Shown here piece after piece: positions 32,221-42,240 of a stretch of 45,252 bases of DNA; within the stretch, counting starts at the first letter, position 1; each line of letters opens with the position of its first letter. The position numbers and the translations under genes are program-made. This DNA comes from Candidatus Gottesmanbacteria bacterium (lineage in GTDB: Bacteria > Patescibacteriota > Microgenomatia > 2-02-FULL-39-11), in NCBI GenBank assembly GCA_016195685.1, contig JACPZE010000023.1, forward strand, positions 1 to 45,252, read 5' to 3'. Below the pieces are notes generated by a model that was not told the origin of the DNA, did not search any database, and saw only the letters and a program-made list of their open reading frames with translations.

Positions 32221-33303
32221 TTAAACAAGATGTTCGTTTTTAGAATCAGCAAGATTTTCAACCAGTTTCTTAATTTTCGGTACTGAATTTTTATGGCAAA
32301 CCAAAACAACATCCTTCGTGTTAATAACTAAATACCCATCAAGATCGATCGTTACAACCATTTGATCAGTATAGTTATATACCAATGTATCTCGACAATC
32401 AGTGACCAAAACTTTACCAGAAGTTACGTTTTGCGAAGGGTCACTTTGTAAAGCTTCTTTCAAAGCTTCCCAAGCTCCTACATCACTCCAACCAAGATTT
32501 TCAGCTATTACGTAGGCATCTTCTTTTTTTATCTTTTCTAAAATAGCATTATCAAATGAAATTTTGGGGATTGATTTATAAAGTTTATCTAAACTCGATT
32601 CATATTTATCAGATCCTACAAGGTTTTGAATTTCCCTTAATATTTTATACATTTCTGGCTGATAAAGTTTAAATAATTGCCAAAGAAACGATGCAGTTGT
32701 GACAAAATAACCTATATTCCAAGCATGATATCCGCTTTTTAAAAATTCAGAAGCCATTATCAAATCTGGACGGTAATTAAAACTTTTAAAATCATAAAAA
32801 TTAAATCCTCTTTGACTTAATTTTTTGTTCCCGTATTCTATCCAACCTAGATTTTGACTGGCAAATCTAGGTTTTTGACTTATAAAAATAAGCTTGTTGG
32901 AATTTTGAGAAATTATTTCTGCACAACTATTCAGTATTTTCTTAAATAAACTATTATTTTTAACTATATGATCGCTCCAAAGTATCACTAACGGTTCAGC
33001 AGGAAATTTTTTAACTATATTTGCAATTGCTAAGCCTACAGCTGGGCCAACATCTCGTCCTTCCGGTTCAGCAATGATATGAGATATATCAATTTTAGGA
33101 AGCTGCTCTTTAACCAAAAATATGTATTTTTGTGATGTTGAAATATATATATCATCCCAGCCAAAGTCTGGTAACAGGCGCTCCACTGCTAACTGTAAAG
33201 TGGATTTGTCTCCAATGACTTTCTCAAATTGTTTTGGAGAGTTTTTCCTTGATAAAGGCCAAAGTCTTGTACCTACTCCACCGGCAAAAATTATCGCTTT
33301 CAT
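32221..33303 (-). CDS. manC: Mannose-1-phosphate guanylyltransferase (monofunctional)
   Basis: A 360-residue enzyme making GDP-mannose from mannose-1-phosphate and GTP. The nucleotide-binding motif FAGGVGTRLWPLSR is at residues 6-19, followed by PKQFEKVIGDKS, ILWSDHIVKN and ENLGWSDVGAWEAL, all typical. It lacks the C-terminal phosphomannose-isomerase cupin of long ManC proteins. ATG 33303 is used, since the TTG at 33309 overlaps the previous stop and gives no family similarity. GDP-mannose is the expected donor for the mannosyltransferase-like GT4 enzymes of this locus. No phosphomannomutase gene is in the window. Confidence 0.93.
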   Translation of the reverse strand: MKAIIFAGGVGTRLWPLSRKNSPKQFEKVIGDKSTLQLAVERLLPDFGWDDIYISTSQKYIFLVKEQLPKIDISHIIAEPEGRDVGPAVGLAIANIVKKFPAEPLVILWSDHIVKNNSLFKKILNSCAEIISQNSNKLIFISQKPRFASQNLGWIEYGNKKLSQRGFNFYDFKSFNYRPDLIMASEFLKSGYHAWNIGYFVTTASFLWQLFKLYQPEMYKILREIQNLVGSDKYESSLDKLYKSIPKISFDNAILEKIKKEDAYVIAENLGWSDVGAWEALKEALQSDPSQNVTSGKVLVTDCRDTLVYNYTDQMVVTIDLDGYLVINTKDVVLVCHKNSVPKIKKLVENLADSKNEHLV

Positions 33304-33305
33304 AA

Positions 33306-34430
33306 TCAATTTAATTTATTTGTTTTCCATATTTTCCAGTAATTTTCAATTGCTATTTTTATATTTTTATGAAATTTTTGTTTCGAAAACCTTGTGGCGT
33401 TTTTTCTACAATCATCCATTTTGTAGTTTTTGTTAATAAATCTATTTAACGCGTGAATAAGAGAGTCTTCGTCAGCAGTATTATATATTTCACCTGTCAC
33501 TCCAGGAATAATGATTTCAGTGATACCACCTTTATTTAATGCGATTACTGGTTTTCCGCAAGCTTGAGCCTCTACAGCAGATATCCCAAAATCTTCCTCA
33601 CCTGAAAATATTAGTCCTCTGCAATTTTGATAATACCAGCATAATTTCTCATCTGTCAAACTTCCATCGATAAATTCGATATTCTTTGAAGATATTTTTT
33701 TTAGTCTTTTCTTGTCAATACCGCTTCCGATAATTTTAAGGTTCCACCCTAATTCCTTGAAGGTTGATATAACATAATCAATTTTCTTATAAGACACTAA
33801 TCTTGATACTACTAGAAAAAATTCACCAATATTACATTTTTGTGGCGTAACAAATTTTTCTGTTTCAACTGGAGGATAAATAAGCGTTGCGCTTCTTTTA
33901 TAATAACATTTTATTCTTTTTGCAACTGTATTTGAAATACTAATATATACATCCGGTCTATATGATGCAATAAAATCCCATTTCCGCAAAACTGGTGTGA
34001 ATATTTTCATAATTGTTTTTACGAAGGGGTTAATTTTTCCAAAACCGGGATTAGCTAAATGATCAAAATAACCGTTCCACAAATACCTCGTAGGAGTAAG
34101 TAAATAGCATATATGTAAAGTGTTCGGATTTGTAATTATACCCTTTGCATCAGAGGAAGTAATAGTCAATACAACATCAAATTTTCTAAAATCAAATGAT
34201 TCAAAAGCATATGGTGTCGTGAGTGGAAATATTTCATGGTTAGTTGAACTAAGCGGTAAATCTTTCAAAAATGATGGAATTACTTTAAATTTATTTGCCC
34301 ATGAACCTGACTTTTTGTTATAAATTGCAGTATATAATGGAGCATCTGGCCAAATTTCATGAAGTGCCAATAATACTCTTTCTGCTCCTCCAAATTTATT
34401 CACCCTATCATAAACAAATGCAATTTTCAT
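33306..34430 (-). CDS. GT4 glycosyltransferase, WbaZ-like (probable mannosyltransferase)
   Basis: A 374-residue GT-B enzyme. The start MKIAFVYDRVNKFGGAERVL is typical of the WbaZ-like branch, many of which use GDP-mannose. The C-terminal GT4 domain has FFLVVSRLVSYKKIDYVI, a loop FIDGSLTDEKLCWYYQNC, and the donor-binding EEDFGISAVEAQACGKPVIA with the E-x7-E pattern. It precedes manC by 2 bp and overlaps the upstream GT by 4 bp, which supports a mannose donor. Acceptor and linkage are unknown. Confidence 0.88.
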   Translation of the reverse strand: MKIAFVYDRVNKFGGAERVLLALHEIWPDAPLYTAIYNKKSGSWANKFKVIPSFLKDLPLSSTNHEIFPLTTPYAFESFDFRKFDVVLTITSSDAKGIITNPNTLHICYLLTPTRYLWNGYFDHLANPGFGKINPFVKTIMKIFTPVLRKWDFIASYRPDVYISISNTVAKRIKCYYKRSATLIYPPVETEKFVTPQKCNIGEFFLVVSRLVSYKKIDYVISTFKELGWNLKIIGSGIDKKRLKKISSKNIEFIDGSLTDEKLCWYYQNCRGLIFSGEEDFGISAVEAQACGKPVIALNKGGITEIIIPGVTGEIYNTADEDSLIHALNRFINKNYKMDDCRKNATRFSKQKFHKNIKIAIENYWKIWKTNKLN

Positions 34431-35554
34431 TCAGAATTAAAATTCTTGTGAATTTTATTATATATTTCAAGAGTCTTTATTGCTGTATTTTTCCAACTGA
34501 ATTGTGTTATTTTCTTCTTAAGTTTTTCCACACGTTTCTCGTAATCTAAAGACGGCATGTTGATCAATTTTAAAATCGCTGATGCCATATTCTTTTCACT
34601 GAAAGGATTAAAATAAATTAACTCAGAATCCCAAATTTCTCTAAATACAGCTATATCTGAAACTACCGGAATTATTCCGCATGCAATAGCTTCAAAATTT
34701 GGTAAACCAAATCCTTCCATTAAAGAAGGGAAAACTAAACCTATTGCATATGAATAAAGATTTACTAATTGCGCATCATTCGCATTCCCATAAAAAATAA
34801 TTTGCTTCTCTATTCCAATTTTCTGCGCATATCTTTTTAATCTAGGGTAAAAATATCTATCATCACCAGCCAAAACAAGTTTGATTTTTTTTTGCTTATT
34901 TATCAATTTCAGAGATTGGAGAAGTCTTTCTAAATTCTTATGTGGATAAGCATTTCCTACATAAAGAATATATGGGAAGTCAAAATAATTTTTTGCGTTA
35001 TGACTATGGATTGTTTTTAGGAAGTTTAAATCCAAAGCATCATAAGTAACGGTAATTTTATCTTTTCCTACTCTATAATGATCAATAATTTCTTGTTTAG
35101 TAGTATTAGATATTGCAGTAATCCAATTTGCTTTCTTTATTCCAAGTGATAAAGAAATTTTATAACCAGATCTTTTCACTTTAAATAATGGGTAAGGAAG
35201 AGTACTTGCCTTCCCAGTATCAAAATGGTCCACAATTAAATCGTGTATGGTTAAAAGATATTTTTTGGAATAAAGTATGGGAACATTGAAATACGGAAAA
35301 TGCGCAACATCCAAATTGTCTCTTAATAATATTCTTGGAAATATAATTTGCTCTTTTATTGTATGCCAATGTAAGTCGGCTAATCTTTTTTCCCAATTTT
35401 TATTTGGAGCGGAAAAATCCTCAAATTCTTTCTTCCGAAGATATACAAAATATTCATTATCATCATCTATAATAGAAAGTTCTTTTATCAGATTTCTGAT
35501 ATAACGGCCTACACCAGTTTGATTATAAAGTCGTCCATCTATACCTATACGCAT
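34427..35554 (-). CDS. GT4 family glycosyltransferase
   Basis: A 375-residue GT-B enzyme beginning MRIGIDGRLYNQTGVGRYIR, a glycine-rich N-terminal loop common in GT4 mannosyl- and glucosyltransferases. The C-terminal domain shows FPYILYVGNAYPHKNLERLL and the donor site FPSLMEGFGLPNFEAIACGI. It has no membrane segment and probably works at the cytoplasmic membrane face on the lipid-linked chain. It lies between a GT2 gene (3 bp upstream) and the WbaZ-like gene (4-bp overlap). The specific sugar is unknown. Confidence 0.9.
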   Translation of the reverse strand: MRIGIDGRLYNQTGVGRYIRNLIKELSIIDDDNEYFVYLRKKEFEDFSAPNKNWEKRLADLHWHTIKEQIIFPRILLRDNLDVAHFPYFNVPILYSKKYLLTIHDLIVDHFDTGKASTLPYPLFKVKRSGYKISLSLGIKKANWITAISNTTKQEIIDHYRVGKDKITVTYDALDLNFLKTIHSHNAKNYFDFPYILYVGNAYPHKNLERLLQSLKLINKQKKIKLVLAGDDRYFYPRLKRYAQKIGIEKQIIFYGNANDAQLVNLYSYAIGLVFPSLMEGFGLPNFEAIACGIIPVVSDIAVFREIWDSELIYFNPFSEKNMASAILKLINMPSLDYEKRVEKLKKKITQFSWKNTAIKTLEIYNKIHKNFNSE

Positions 35555-35557
35555 AAT

Positions 35558-36460
35558 TTAATTGTATTTTCTCAAATTTAGATATTCTTTAAGTTTTATA
35601 GCTGCGAAAACTAAATAAGTAATCCATGAAGAATATTTATGCTTGTAGTGTTTCTCGTAAAAAATGCGCATAACTTCAAACCTAGCTTTTGTAGCTAACT
35701 GTTTTGTATCTTTATTTGCAGTTGATAGATTATATGAATGATTTTTAATACCGCTCGCTATTCCTTTAAAATGAATAATTCTAATATGTGGTAGATATAC
35801 AACTTTATAACCTTTTTCCTTAACACGATAACAAAAATCTATATCTTCACCATACCAAAAATAATCCTCATCAAGCCACCCAATTTTTTCTCCAACAGTT
35901 CTTCTGATCATCATGAATGCTCCTACACAACTATCAATTTCATGAATTACATCCATATTTTTATATCCTAAATGGTAACCATTAAAAAATGTACTTTTGG
36001 GAAAAATATCTGCCAACCCTGAAAAATGGAAAAGCGCGTTTAAAGGCGTGGGGAAACCTCTATGACAAGCATCATCTATTTGTCCATTTGGTAAATCAAC
36101 ACGACAAGTTGAAATAGCAACTTTTTTATTTTTGTCCATGAAGGCAATTATTACATCTAGTATTTCGGGATTAAGAAGTGTATCGGGATTTAGAAGCAGT
36201 ATGTATTCTGCTCTTGATTTTTCAATACCCTTGTTATTAGCCTTTGCAAACCCTTCATTCTTATGATTTTTTATCAGAAGAAGATTAATATCCTGAACTG
36301 TAAGAGCTTGCGCAATGGACATATCTTTGGAATTGTTATCTACAATAATTACCTCGTATTTATTTTTATTTATTCTGGAACCTCGAATCGACAGAAGACA
36401 TTTCTTTAGATACAAACCTGAATTGTAGTTGATAATTATAATTGACAGTTTTTTAGTCAT
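35558..36460 (-). CDS. GT2 family glycosyltransferase (WbbL/rhamnosyltransferase-like)
   Basis: A 300-residue GT-A enzyme. The start LSIIIINYNSGLYLKKCL, the DNNSKD segment, LLLNPDTLL (DxD-like metal/nucleotide site), FMMIRRTVGEKIGWLDEDYF and YGEDIDFCYRVKEKGYKVVY fit the WbbL-like branch, which often moves rhamnose. Donor identity is not proven. It overlaps the upstream GT4 gene by 8 bp. Confidence 0.9.
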   Translation of the reverse strand: MTKKLSIIIINYNSGLYLKKCLLSIRGSRINKNKYEVIIVDNNSKDMSIAQALTVQDINLLLIKNHKNEGFAKANNKGIEKSRAEYILLLNPDTLLNPEILDVIIAFMDKNKKVAISTCRVDLPNGQIDDACHRGFPTPLNALFHFSGLADIFPKSTFFNGYHLGYKNMDVIHEIDSCVGAFMMIRRTVGEKIGWLDEDYFWYGEDIDFCYRVKEKGYKVVYLPHIRIIHFKGIASGIKNHSYNLSTANKDTKQLATKARFEVMRIFYEKHYKHKYSSWITYLVFAAIKLKEYLNLRKYN

Positions 36461-37640
36461 CTTTTTTTCCTACTTCCTCATAAAGAATATCGAGTTTGTC
36501 TGAAATACTTTTCCAGCCATAATGTGAAACTACTAACTGCTTACCATTTTGACCAAGTCTTCCAGCAAGATTTTCATTTGTAAGTATACTTACTGTAGAA
36601 TCAGCAAGACTGTCAGGATCATCGCATACTAAAACATCTCTTCCATTTTTCGCGTTTAGACCTTCGATTCCACGTGAAGTAGTTACAACGGGTAGACCAG
36701 ATGCCATTGCTTCCAAAATTTTGTACCTTGTACCTCCAGGACCATAGATTGGAGCAAGTAAAACATTACTTTCAGCATAAGCGACCTTAATATCTTCTAT
36801 ATCTTCGGATACTTTTATTGAATTACTTTGATAGTTTCTAATTTGAGACGACGGATACCTCCCAACTATCCATAGTATCGCTTCATCAATTCTCTGTTTT
36901 ATTCTCGGAAAAATTTTGTCCACAAGAAGAATAACTGCCTCTTTATTTTGAAGCCATTTGAAATTACCTACAAAAAGAATTATGTTTTTAATCTTTTTAT
37001 TTCTTGTAACTTTGAAAAATTCTTTTGTATCTACTCCGTTTGGAACAATATCAACATCAAGACCCACCACTTCTGTCCTCATGACATCTTTATCTGCAGG
37101 AGACATAGCTACTACTTTATGAGCTTTTTTCCAATAATATTTTTCCCAAAACTTAATTTTTGCAACATCTAGAGATAATAACATCCGTATTAGTAAAAAA
37201 ACTGTTTCTACGAAGTGCTGATATACTAAGAACTCAATTGTCTGTTCGACTAATAAGATTGGCACTGAGGTGTTAGGAATATTCGGCATAACATAAAAGG
37301 TTTCTGCATGAATTAGATTATAACTATCACTCTTTAATTCATTAGATATTGCATTTTGTAGTTTTTTAGAATAATAAATGGAAACTAAAAAGGGGAACGG
37401 GGTAAATCCTGCAAGTAATATATTAAATACCGACCACGCAGGTCTTCTTTTAAATGTTTCTACTCGTTTACAAAATTTCAATAGTTCTTTTTTGTAATGA
37501 TTTTCGCTTTCGTCCCGAATAAAACTAAAAAGAGTAATCTCGTGTTTTTTTGCTAAATTCTTAAGAAGATTATAAGTCCTTATTTGTCCACCAGACCATA
37601 AAGGATAAGGTAGGTATGGAGTAAGCATTAATATTTTCAT
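36453..37640 (-). CDS. GT4 family glycosyltransferase
   Basis: A 395-residue GT-B enzyme. The N-terminal MLTPYLPYPLWSGGQIRTYN resembles the group often found in exopolysaccharide loci. Middle and C-terminal motifs are VVAMSPADKDVMR, IILFVGNFKWLQNKEAVILL and LAPIYGPGGTRYKILEAMAS, followed by GLPVVTTSRGIEGL. A hydrophobic patch near 165-180 may bind the membrane. It follows the large O-antigen ligase fusion by 12 bp. Confidence 0.9.
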   Translation of the reverse strand: MKILMLTPYLPYPLWSGGQIRTYNLLKNLAKKHEITLFSFIRDESENHYKKELLKFCKRVETFKRRPAWSVFNILLAGFTPFPFLVSIYYSKKLQNAISNELKSDSYNLIHAETFYVMPNIPNTSVPILLVEQTIEFLVYQHFVETVFLLIRMLLSLDVAKIKFWEKYYWKKAHKVVAMSPADKDVMRTEVVGLDVDIVPNGVDTKEFFKVTRNKKIKNIILFVGNFKWLQNKEAVILLVDKIFPRIKQRIDEAILWIVGRYPSSQIRNYQSNSIKVSEDIEDIKVAYAESNVLLAPIYGPGGTRYKILEAMASGLPVVTTSRGIEGLNAKNGRDVLVCDDPDSLADSTVSILTNENLAGRLGQNGKQLVVSHYGWKSISDKLDILYEEVGKKDD

Positions 37641-37652
37641 AAAAGGAAAAAT

Positions 37653-40600
37653 CTATTTGGGAAGTTTGTTATCCGAAACGAGCTGAATGATGGCATATTT
37701 ATCTGTTAAATCCACCAGCTTATACTTTCTTTTTTGAAGATCTGGATTTAAAGAATCAGCAATAAGTTTTTTTGTTAAATCATCAAAGGTTACGCTTACA
37801 TAATAATCTGCTCCCATACTGATCATTTTATCTATTGGCTCCTGCATAATAGGCCAACCGGCCCTGTTAGCTTGGTAAAGAAAAGCAGTATCCCCATTAT
37901 ATGGAGCAATTACTAATGTATTATTTTTTGTTTTTGTTTCTACGGCTCTTCCGGCCTCGACAATTTCAGGATGATTTATATTATAATAATCTCTTATATA
38001 ATACCAACCAAACATAAGAGCAAAACCAAGCATAATTAATACAAATATATAAGCAGTTAGTTTTGATGTACTCGATTTAATTATTTCCAGAAACTTAACA
38101 ATTCCACGTGACATAAATATTACAATGATAGGAATAGTGAAAATCTGATAATAATCATGTCTTACATTTCCTGTGGCTACAAAAGTAACATAAGCAAGGA
38201 TCGCAATTCCCCACCAATAGAAAAACCATTTTCTTGAATTGTCCCGGGTAAATATACCAAGGACAAAGAATGGTAAACCCCAATATCCTAAAATCTCTCG
38301 GGCCAGTCTATCGGCAAAAAGCCAGTAGAAAAAAGCGCCTTTAAATCTGATACCGTCTCCATTAAGTAACCAGGTAAAAGCAGGAATCCCTTCAGGATAA
38401 TGACCTATCCACCATCTCCACCATAATAATGGCAACAATGCAATAATTAAGAATATTCCTATGTTAAATAATGACTTTAGTGATATTTTAAACTCTTTAA
38501 ACCACAAATATGCCATTGGTAAAAATAAAAAGGCGGCAACTGGTTTAATAAGTAATGAAACCGTTGTAAAAATAAATGCGCAAATAAAATAGTTGAGTGT
38601 TGTAAATTTCCTTACCTTACTTGCGATAGATTCAATAAATTTATCGAAGAAAAAAAGCATCCCTAAAGAAGTAAACACTAAAAATGGTTCGGGTAATATT
38701 ACTCTGGTAAAAAACACATTATAAGGAAGTACTGTAAATAATAGAGCCGATAAAATAGCTTCTTTTCGACCTATATATTTTCGAGTAATGAGAAAAAGAA
38801 AAATTATCGAACCAAGAGTGGAAAAAATTGAAGTGAGTCGTTGTGAAACTTCTATGGTATAACCTACAAAGATTTTATCGATAATTACAGATGCTACGTT
38901 GTAAACTGGGAATTCTACGAAACGCAGTCCTTTGGGATTATTTTTTCCTGACGCCACATTGGATAAATCATCATATGTAGGGTAAAGCAGATTTATCCCA
39001 TGCTTTACATAATTTCTTGTTACTGCAGAAGTATCTGCTTGTCTCCAGGAATGCCAATCAGCAAGAGGCGTATTGATCTTATATAATCGTAATACAAAAG
39101 CTAGAATAAGAATGAAAAATAGGATGAAAAAATCACTTCTGAAAAATTTAGAAGCTTTTGTTTTTAAATTCGAGCTAAAAGCTACCATATTGTAAATATT
39201 TGATTTACTCGCAATATTTTTCCTGTCCTTCTGGATAATATTTATACCTGCCAAAGTAAATCCGACTATAGACCAATATGAAAATGCTACCTTTGATGAC
39301 TCGAATACATCTATATAAACCGCATTTACCAATAGCCCTAAAGTTAACCCTCCAACACCAATTGCAATACTGTAAAATACTGGATCTTGGATAAGAGTTA
39401 GATTCCTCCAAATAAAATATATAACAAACAGGAGCGTTCCAAAAAAAGTTATAAAACCGAGTAATCCGGTTTCACCCAAAGATCTTAAATAATCATTATC
39501 TGTTGATTCTGCTTCTGTAAAATCGTTTATCTGACTTTTATTCAAGGTAGAATACCCACTACCAAACAATGGATTCCTTTTAAAACCATTTATGGCCATT
39601 GGCCATAGTGCATCAAGTCTAATTGCTGTAGATAAATCATATTGAAAGGCAGTTTTTGAATAAGTTCGGGCAACAGCAGATACGGTTGCACTCCCTGATG
39701 CAATAGGTATATAGAGTGGAATATTCTCATATACATCACTAGGATTTCGGACTGTTGGCGGTTGATCACTTTTTGAAGTAATTTGTGCTAATGCTGAGTT
39801 TGGATTATTTTCCAAAAATATTGCTTTGTCAGTAGGTGGTTTGCCTATTGGCGACATTACTAGAGATTTAATTCCGGCAATCCGCTCATCAATCCGCAAT
39901 AGTTTAGTGAAACGTTCAGATAGATCTCCAAAAGAAAGCATGATGACAATTGATAACATCATTACAATAGTCCAGCGTAAAAAAGACCACCGTATTCCTT
40001 TCTTATAAGCCCAAAAGAAAAACATCAAGGTTACCCCAGCTAAATAGGCCAAAAATGATGTTCTAGAAGCAGTCAATATCAACGTCCAAAATGCTGCTGC
40101 TATACTTAGAAAGATTATAGTTTTCAAAACCCACTTTCTAACACCAAAAAATAAGCTCCACAAAATCACTAGTGCCATCATGACGAAAGCAGCCAGGTCA
40201 TAGTGACCTCCAAAAGTTGAGAGCACTCTTGCATGCTCAGTAAGATATAAAACCCAACCTTTGGAAAATTCTCTATTCATGGTAGAAAATGCAGGCCAAT
40301 ACAGATATTTTTGTCCAAACCCATATATTGCAACAGCAATAACTGTCGCTACAAAAAGACCTATGTATACTTTTAAAGTTTTGATGTTTTTTACTGTGGA
40401 GTAAAATATAAAAAATAGCGAGAAATATTCAATACGACGTAAAAAATGAAGCAATATTTTTTCCACAAAAATCAATTCTATTGGAATAGTTTTAATGATA
40501 AATACGGCAGAAAAAATAGAGAGTAGACCTACTAACAAGTAAATCAATATAGGCTTAAGTAAAGGGTTATCAGTTAACTTAATTTTTCCTCTTAAAATCC

Positions 40601-40778
40601 ATATCACCCACAATAAGAAGCAAAAACTTACCAGAAAATCTTCGAGTCTTACTCGTACGATATACCCTGGCAAAATATCCAAAATTGGTAATTTGGGATA
40701 AAGTGGAATAAAAACAAGCAAAAATCCAGCAAGAATCGAAAGAATATGATCATCAATCCAGCTTAAAAGCTTTTGCAT
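37653..40778 (-). CDS. O-antigen ligase/polymerase (Wzy/WaaL) domain fused to a GT-C (PMT/ArnT-like) transferase
   Basis: A 1041-residue polytopic protein. The first half (to about 520) is like the O-antigen ligase/polymerase family: many spans, a long outer loop and TDNDYLRSLGETGLLGFITF, the Wzy_C-type signature. The second half (about 545 on) is like GT-C enzymes that use polyprenyl-phosphate sugars: FVLRLYKINTPLADWHSWRQ with the acidic residue in the first outer loop, ILPEPFLVF, and FLFLPMAYLWF later. Both halves should act outside the membrane. The start ATG 40778 has GAAGG 8-12 bp upstream; the frame also opens at a TTG (40808) that is less likely. It overlaps the upstream GT2 gene by 26 bp. 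Confidence 0.82.
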   Translation of the reverse strand: MQKLLSWIDDHILSILAGFLLVFIPLYPKLPILDILPGYIVRVRLEDFLVSFCFLLWVIWILRGKIKLTDNPLLKPILIYLLVGLLSIFSAVFIIKTIPIELIFVEKILLHFLRRIEYFSLFFIFYSTVKNIKTLKVYIGLFVATVIAVAIYGFGQKYLYWPAFSTMNREFSKGWVLYLTEHARVLSTFGGHYDLAAFVMMALVILWSLFFGVRKWVLKTIIFLSIAAAFWTLILTASRTSFLAYLAGVTLMFFFWAYKKGIRWSFLRWTIVMMLSIVIMLSFGDLSERFTKLLRIDERIAGIKSLVMSPIGKPPTDKAIFLENNPNSALAQITSKSDQPPTVRNPSDVYENIPLYIPIASGSATVSAVARTYSKTAFQYDLSTAIRLDALWPMAINGFKRNPLFGSGYSTLNKSQINDFTEAESTDNDYLRSLGETGLLGFITFFGTLLFVIYFIWRNLTLIQDPVFYSIAIGVGGLTLGLLVNAVYIDVFESSKVAFSYWSIVGFTLAGINIIQKDRKNIASKSNIYNMVAFSSNLKTKASKFFRSDFFILFFILILAFVLRLYKINTPLADWHSWRQADTSAVTRNYVKHGINLLYPTYDDLSNVASGKNNPKGLRFVEFPVYNVASVIIDKIFVGYTIEVSQRLTSIFSTLGSIIFLFLITRKYIGRKEAILSALLFTVLPYNVFFTRVILPEPFLVFTSLGMLFFFDKFIESIASKVRKFTTLNYFICAFIFTTVSLLIKPVAAFLFLPMAYLWFKEFKISLKSLFNIGIFLIIALLPLLWWRWWIGHYPEGIPAFTWLLNGDGIRFKGAFFYWLFADRLAREILGYWGLPFFVLGIFTRDNSRKWFFYWWGIAILAYVTFVATGNVRHDYYQIFTIPIIVIFMSRGIVKFLEIIKSSTSKLTAYIFVLIMLGFALMFGWYYIRDYYNINHPEIVEAGRAVETKTKNNTLVIAPYNGDTAFLYQANRAGWPIMQEPIDKMISMGADYYVSVTFDDLTKKLIADSLNPDLQKRKYKLVDLTDKYAIIQLVSDNKLPK

Positions 40779-41658
40779 ATAAAGACCTTCGCTCTTTGTA
40801 TCTACCAATTATACCAAAAGTAAGTACCCGTAGCAAAGCTCCAAACTTTAAAAATATCTTGACCAACAATAGCTGCCAATGCGATTTATGTTTTTTGTAA
40901 AAATATAATATTGCTTTAAACTCATCTACTATTCCTGCAACTTCACTTTTAGTTGAAGCTCCTTTATAATGCACGATCTGCGCGCTGGGTGTATAAACAA
41001 TTTTAAAATATGCTTTTTTAATCCTATAACACCATTCCACCTCTTCTCCATACATAAAAATATTATCATCCAAATACCCAACTGTATCTATAACTTCACG
41101 TTTTACGAGAAAGCAGGCTCCACTTACCCAATCAACATTTTCCTCATTTGCATAGAAAGATTTGCTTTCGACATGATACGGTTTTAATATATTGGTTAGA
41201 AACCTAATGTCATCAAGGAACATCATCCAAAAGAAAATTTTAATCACGTCTGGTGAGTAACCTACAGATGGTTGGATAGAACCATCGGGATTTAGAAGTT
41301 TTCCTCCTACTACGCCAACTTTGGGGTCTTTCTTTATTACATCCAACAGTTTGTTTAAAGACTCTTTTTTTATCTCTGTATCAGTATTTAAAAGCAAAAT
41401 GTATTTCCCGGAAGATTTTCTTATACCTTGATTATTGGCACCGGCAAATCCTACGTTTCGACTATTTCGTATAAGTTCTACTTTTGGAAAATTCTTTTCA
41501 ACTACTGAAACACTATCATCAATTGAGTTATTATCAACTACAAATATTTCACTATCTTTTTCAATTTTGCAGAAACTTAAGGATTTATATACATTGTTTA
41601 AGCATTTACGAAGAAAGCTTGAGGTATTAAAACTTACAATAATTATGCTTAATTCCAT
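40753..41658 (-). CDS. GT2 family glycosyltransferase (WbbL/rhamnosyltransferase-like)
   Basis: A 301-residue GT-A enzyme, similar in layout to the one at 35558-36460: LSIIIVSFNTSSFLRKCLN, VDNNSIDDSV, NVGFAGANNQGIRKS, LLLNTDTEIKKESL, GACFLVKREVIDTVGYLDDN and YGEEVEWCYRIKKAYFKIVY. The two look like paralogues used at different positions of one glycan. It begins next to the acyltransferase stop (41659), and its 3' end overlaps the ligase fusion gene by 26 bp. Confidence 0.9.
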   Translation of the reverse strand: MELSIIIVSFNTSSFLRKCLNNVYKSLSFCKIEKDSEIFVVDNNSIDDSVSVVEKNFPKVELIRNSRNVGFAGANNQGIRKSSGKYILLLNTDTEIKKESLNKLLDVIKKDPKVGVVGGKLLNPDGSIQPSVGYSPDVIKIFFWMMFLDDIRFLTNILKPYHVESKSFYANEENVDWVSGACFLVKREVIDTVGYLDDNIFMYGEEVEWCYRIKKAYFKIVYTPSAQIVHYKGASTKSEVAGIVDEFKAILYFYKKHKSHWQLLLVKIFLKFGALLRVLTFGIIGRYKERRSLYAKAFKLD

Positions 41659-42240
41659 CTACTGAAATAATCTTGCTCGACCTAATTTGTAATGAGGATT
41701 TTTATTTTGACGCTCTCCGATTTTTTGTGCTGGAACCCCTCCAACCATGGTAAAATCATTCACATCTTTCGCTACTACAGCGCCAGCGGCTACAACTGCT
41801 CCCTTTCCTATAGTAACTCCTGGTTGAATGATAACCCCAGGACCTATAAAAACATAGTCTTTGATAATCACCGGTTCCTCTATTGCATGAAAATCATCAG
41901 AATGAACGTTATGTTCAGAATTATATATCATTACCCTGGAGGCAATATCGACATGGTTACCGATTTTTAAAAGTGCCCGACCATCCAAAAATGCATGGTC
42001 ACCAATAATCGTACCTTCACCTATTTCTATTCCCTTAGGATTGAAGAAATTGCACCACATATGCACACTTGACCCTCTACCTATCTTTAGTCCTGACAAT
42101 CGGTAGAATAATATCCTAACGTTATGAAATGGAATATGACTTACCCATCTTAACAACATCAGCTCAAAATCTAAAAGTACATTTACAATTCTATTCACTG
42201 ACTTTTTTTTTATTTCGGACATTGACAATTTATTACCCAT
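41659..42240 (-). CDS. Hexapeptide-repeat (left-handed beta-helix) acyltransferase
   Basis: A 193-residue protein of the WcaF/maltose O-acetyltransferase type. It starts with a basic, amphipathic segment, then GLKIGRGSSVHMWCNFF, IGEGTIIGDHAFLDG, the catalytic-type histidine stretch IYNSEHNVHSDDFH, and repeats GPGVIIQPGVTIGKGAVVAA and VAKDVNDFTMVGGVPAQKIG. Such enzymes acetylate sugars of surface glycans with acetyl-CoA. ATGs at 42261, 42240 and 42222 are possible; 42240 overlaps the upstream stop by 8 bp, and none has a strong ribosome site. Confidence 0.88.
   Translation of the reverse strand: MGNKLSMSEIKKKSVNRIVNVLLDFELMLLRWVSHIPFHNVRILFYRLSGLKIGRGSSVHMWCNFFNPKGIEIGEGTIIGDHAFLDGRALLKIGNHVDIASRVMIYNSEHNVHSDDFHAIEEPVIIKDYVFIGPGVIIQPGVTIGKGAVVAAGAVVAKDVNDFTMVGGVPAQKIGERQNKNPHYKLGRARLFQ

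Noticed and set aside
40778-40808. TTG 40808 as start of the ligase fusion
   Set aside because: ATG 40778 has GAAGG at suitable spacing and gives a normal cytoplasmic start; the longer form would overlap the upstream gene by 56 bp.
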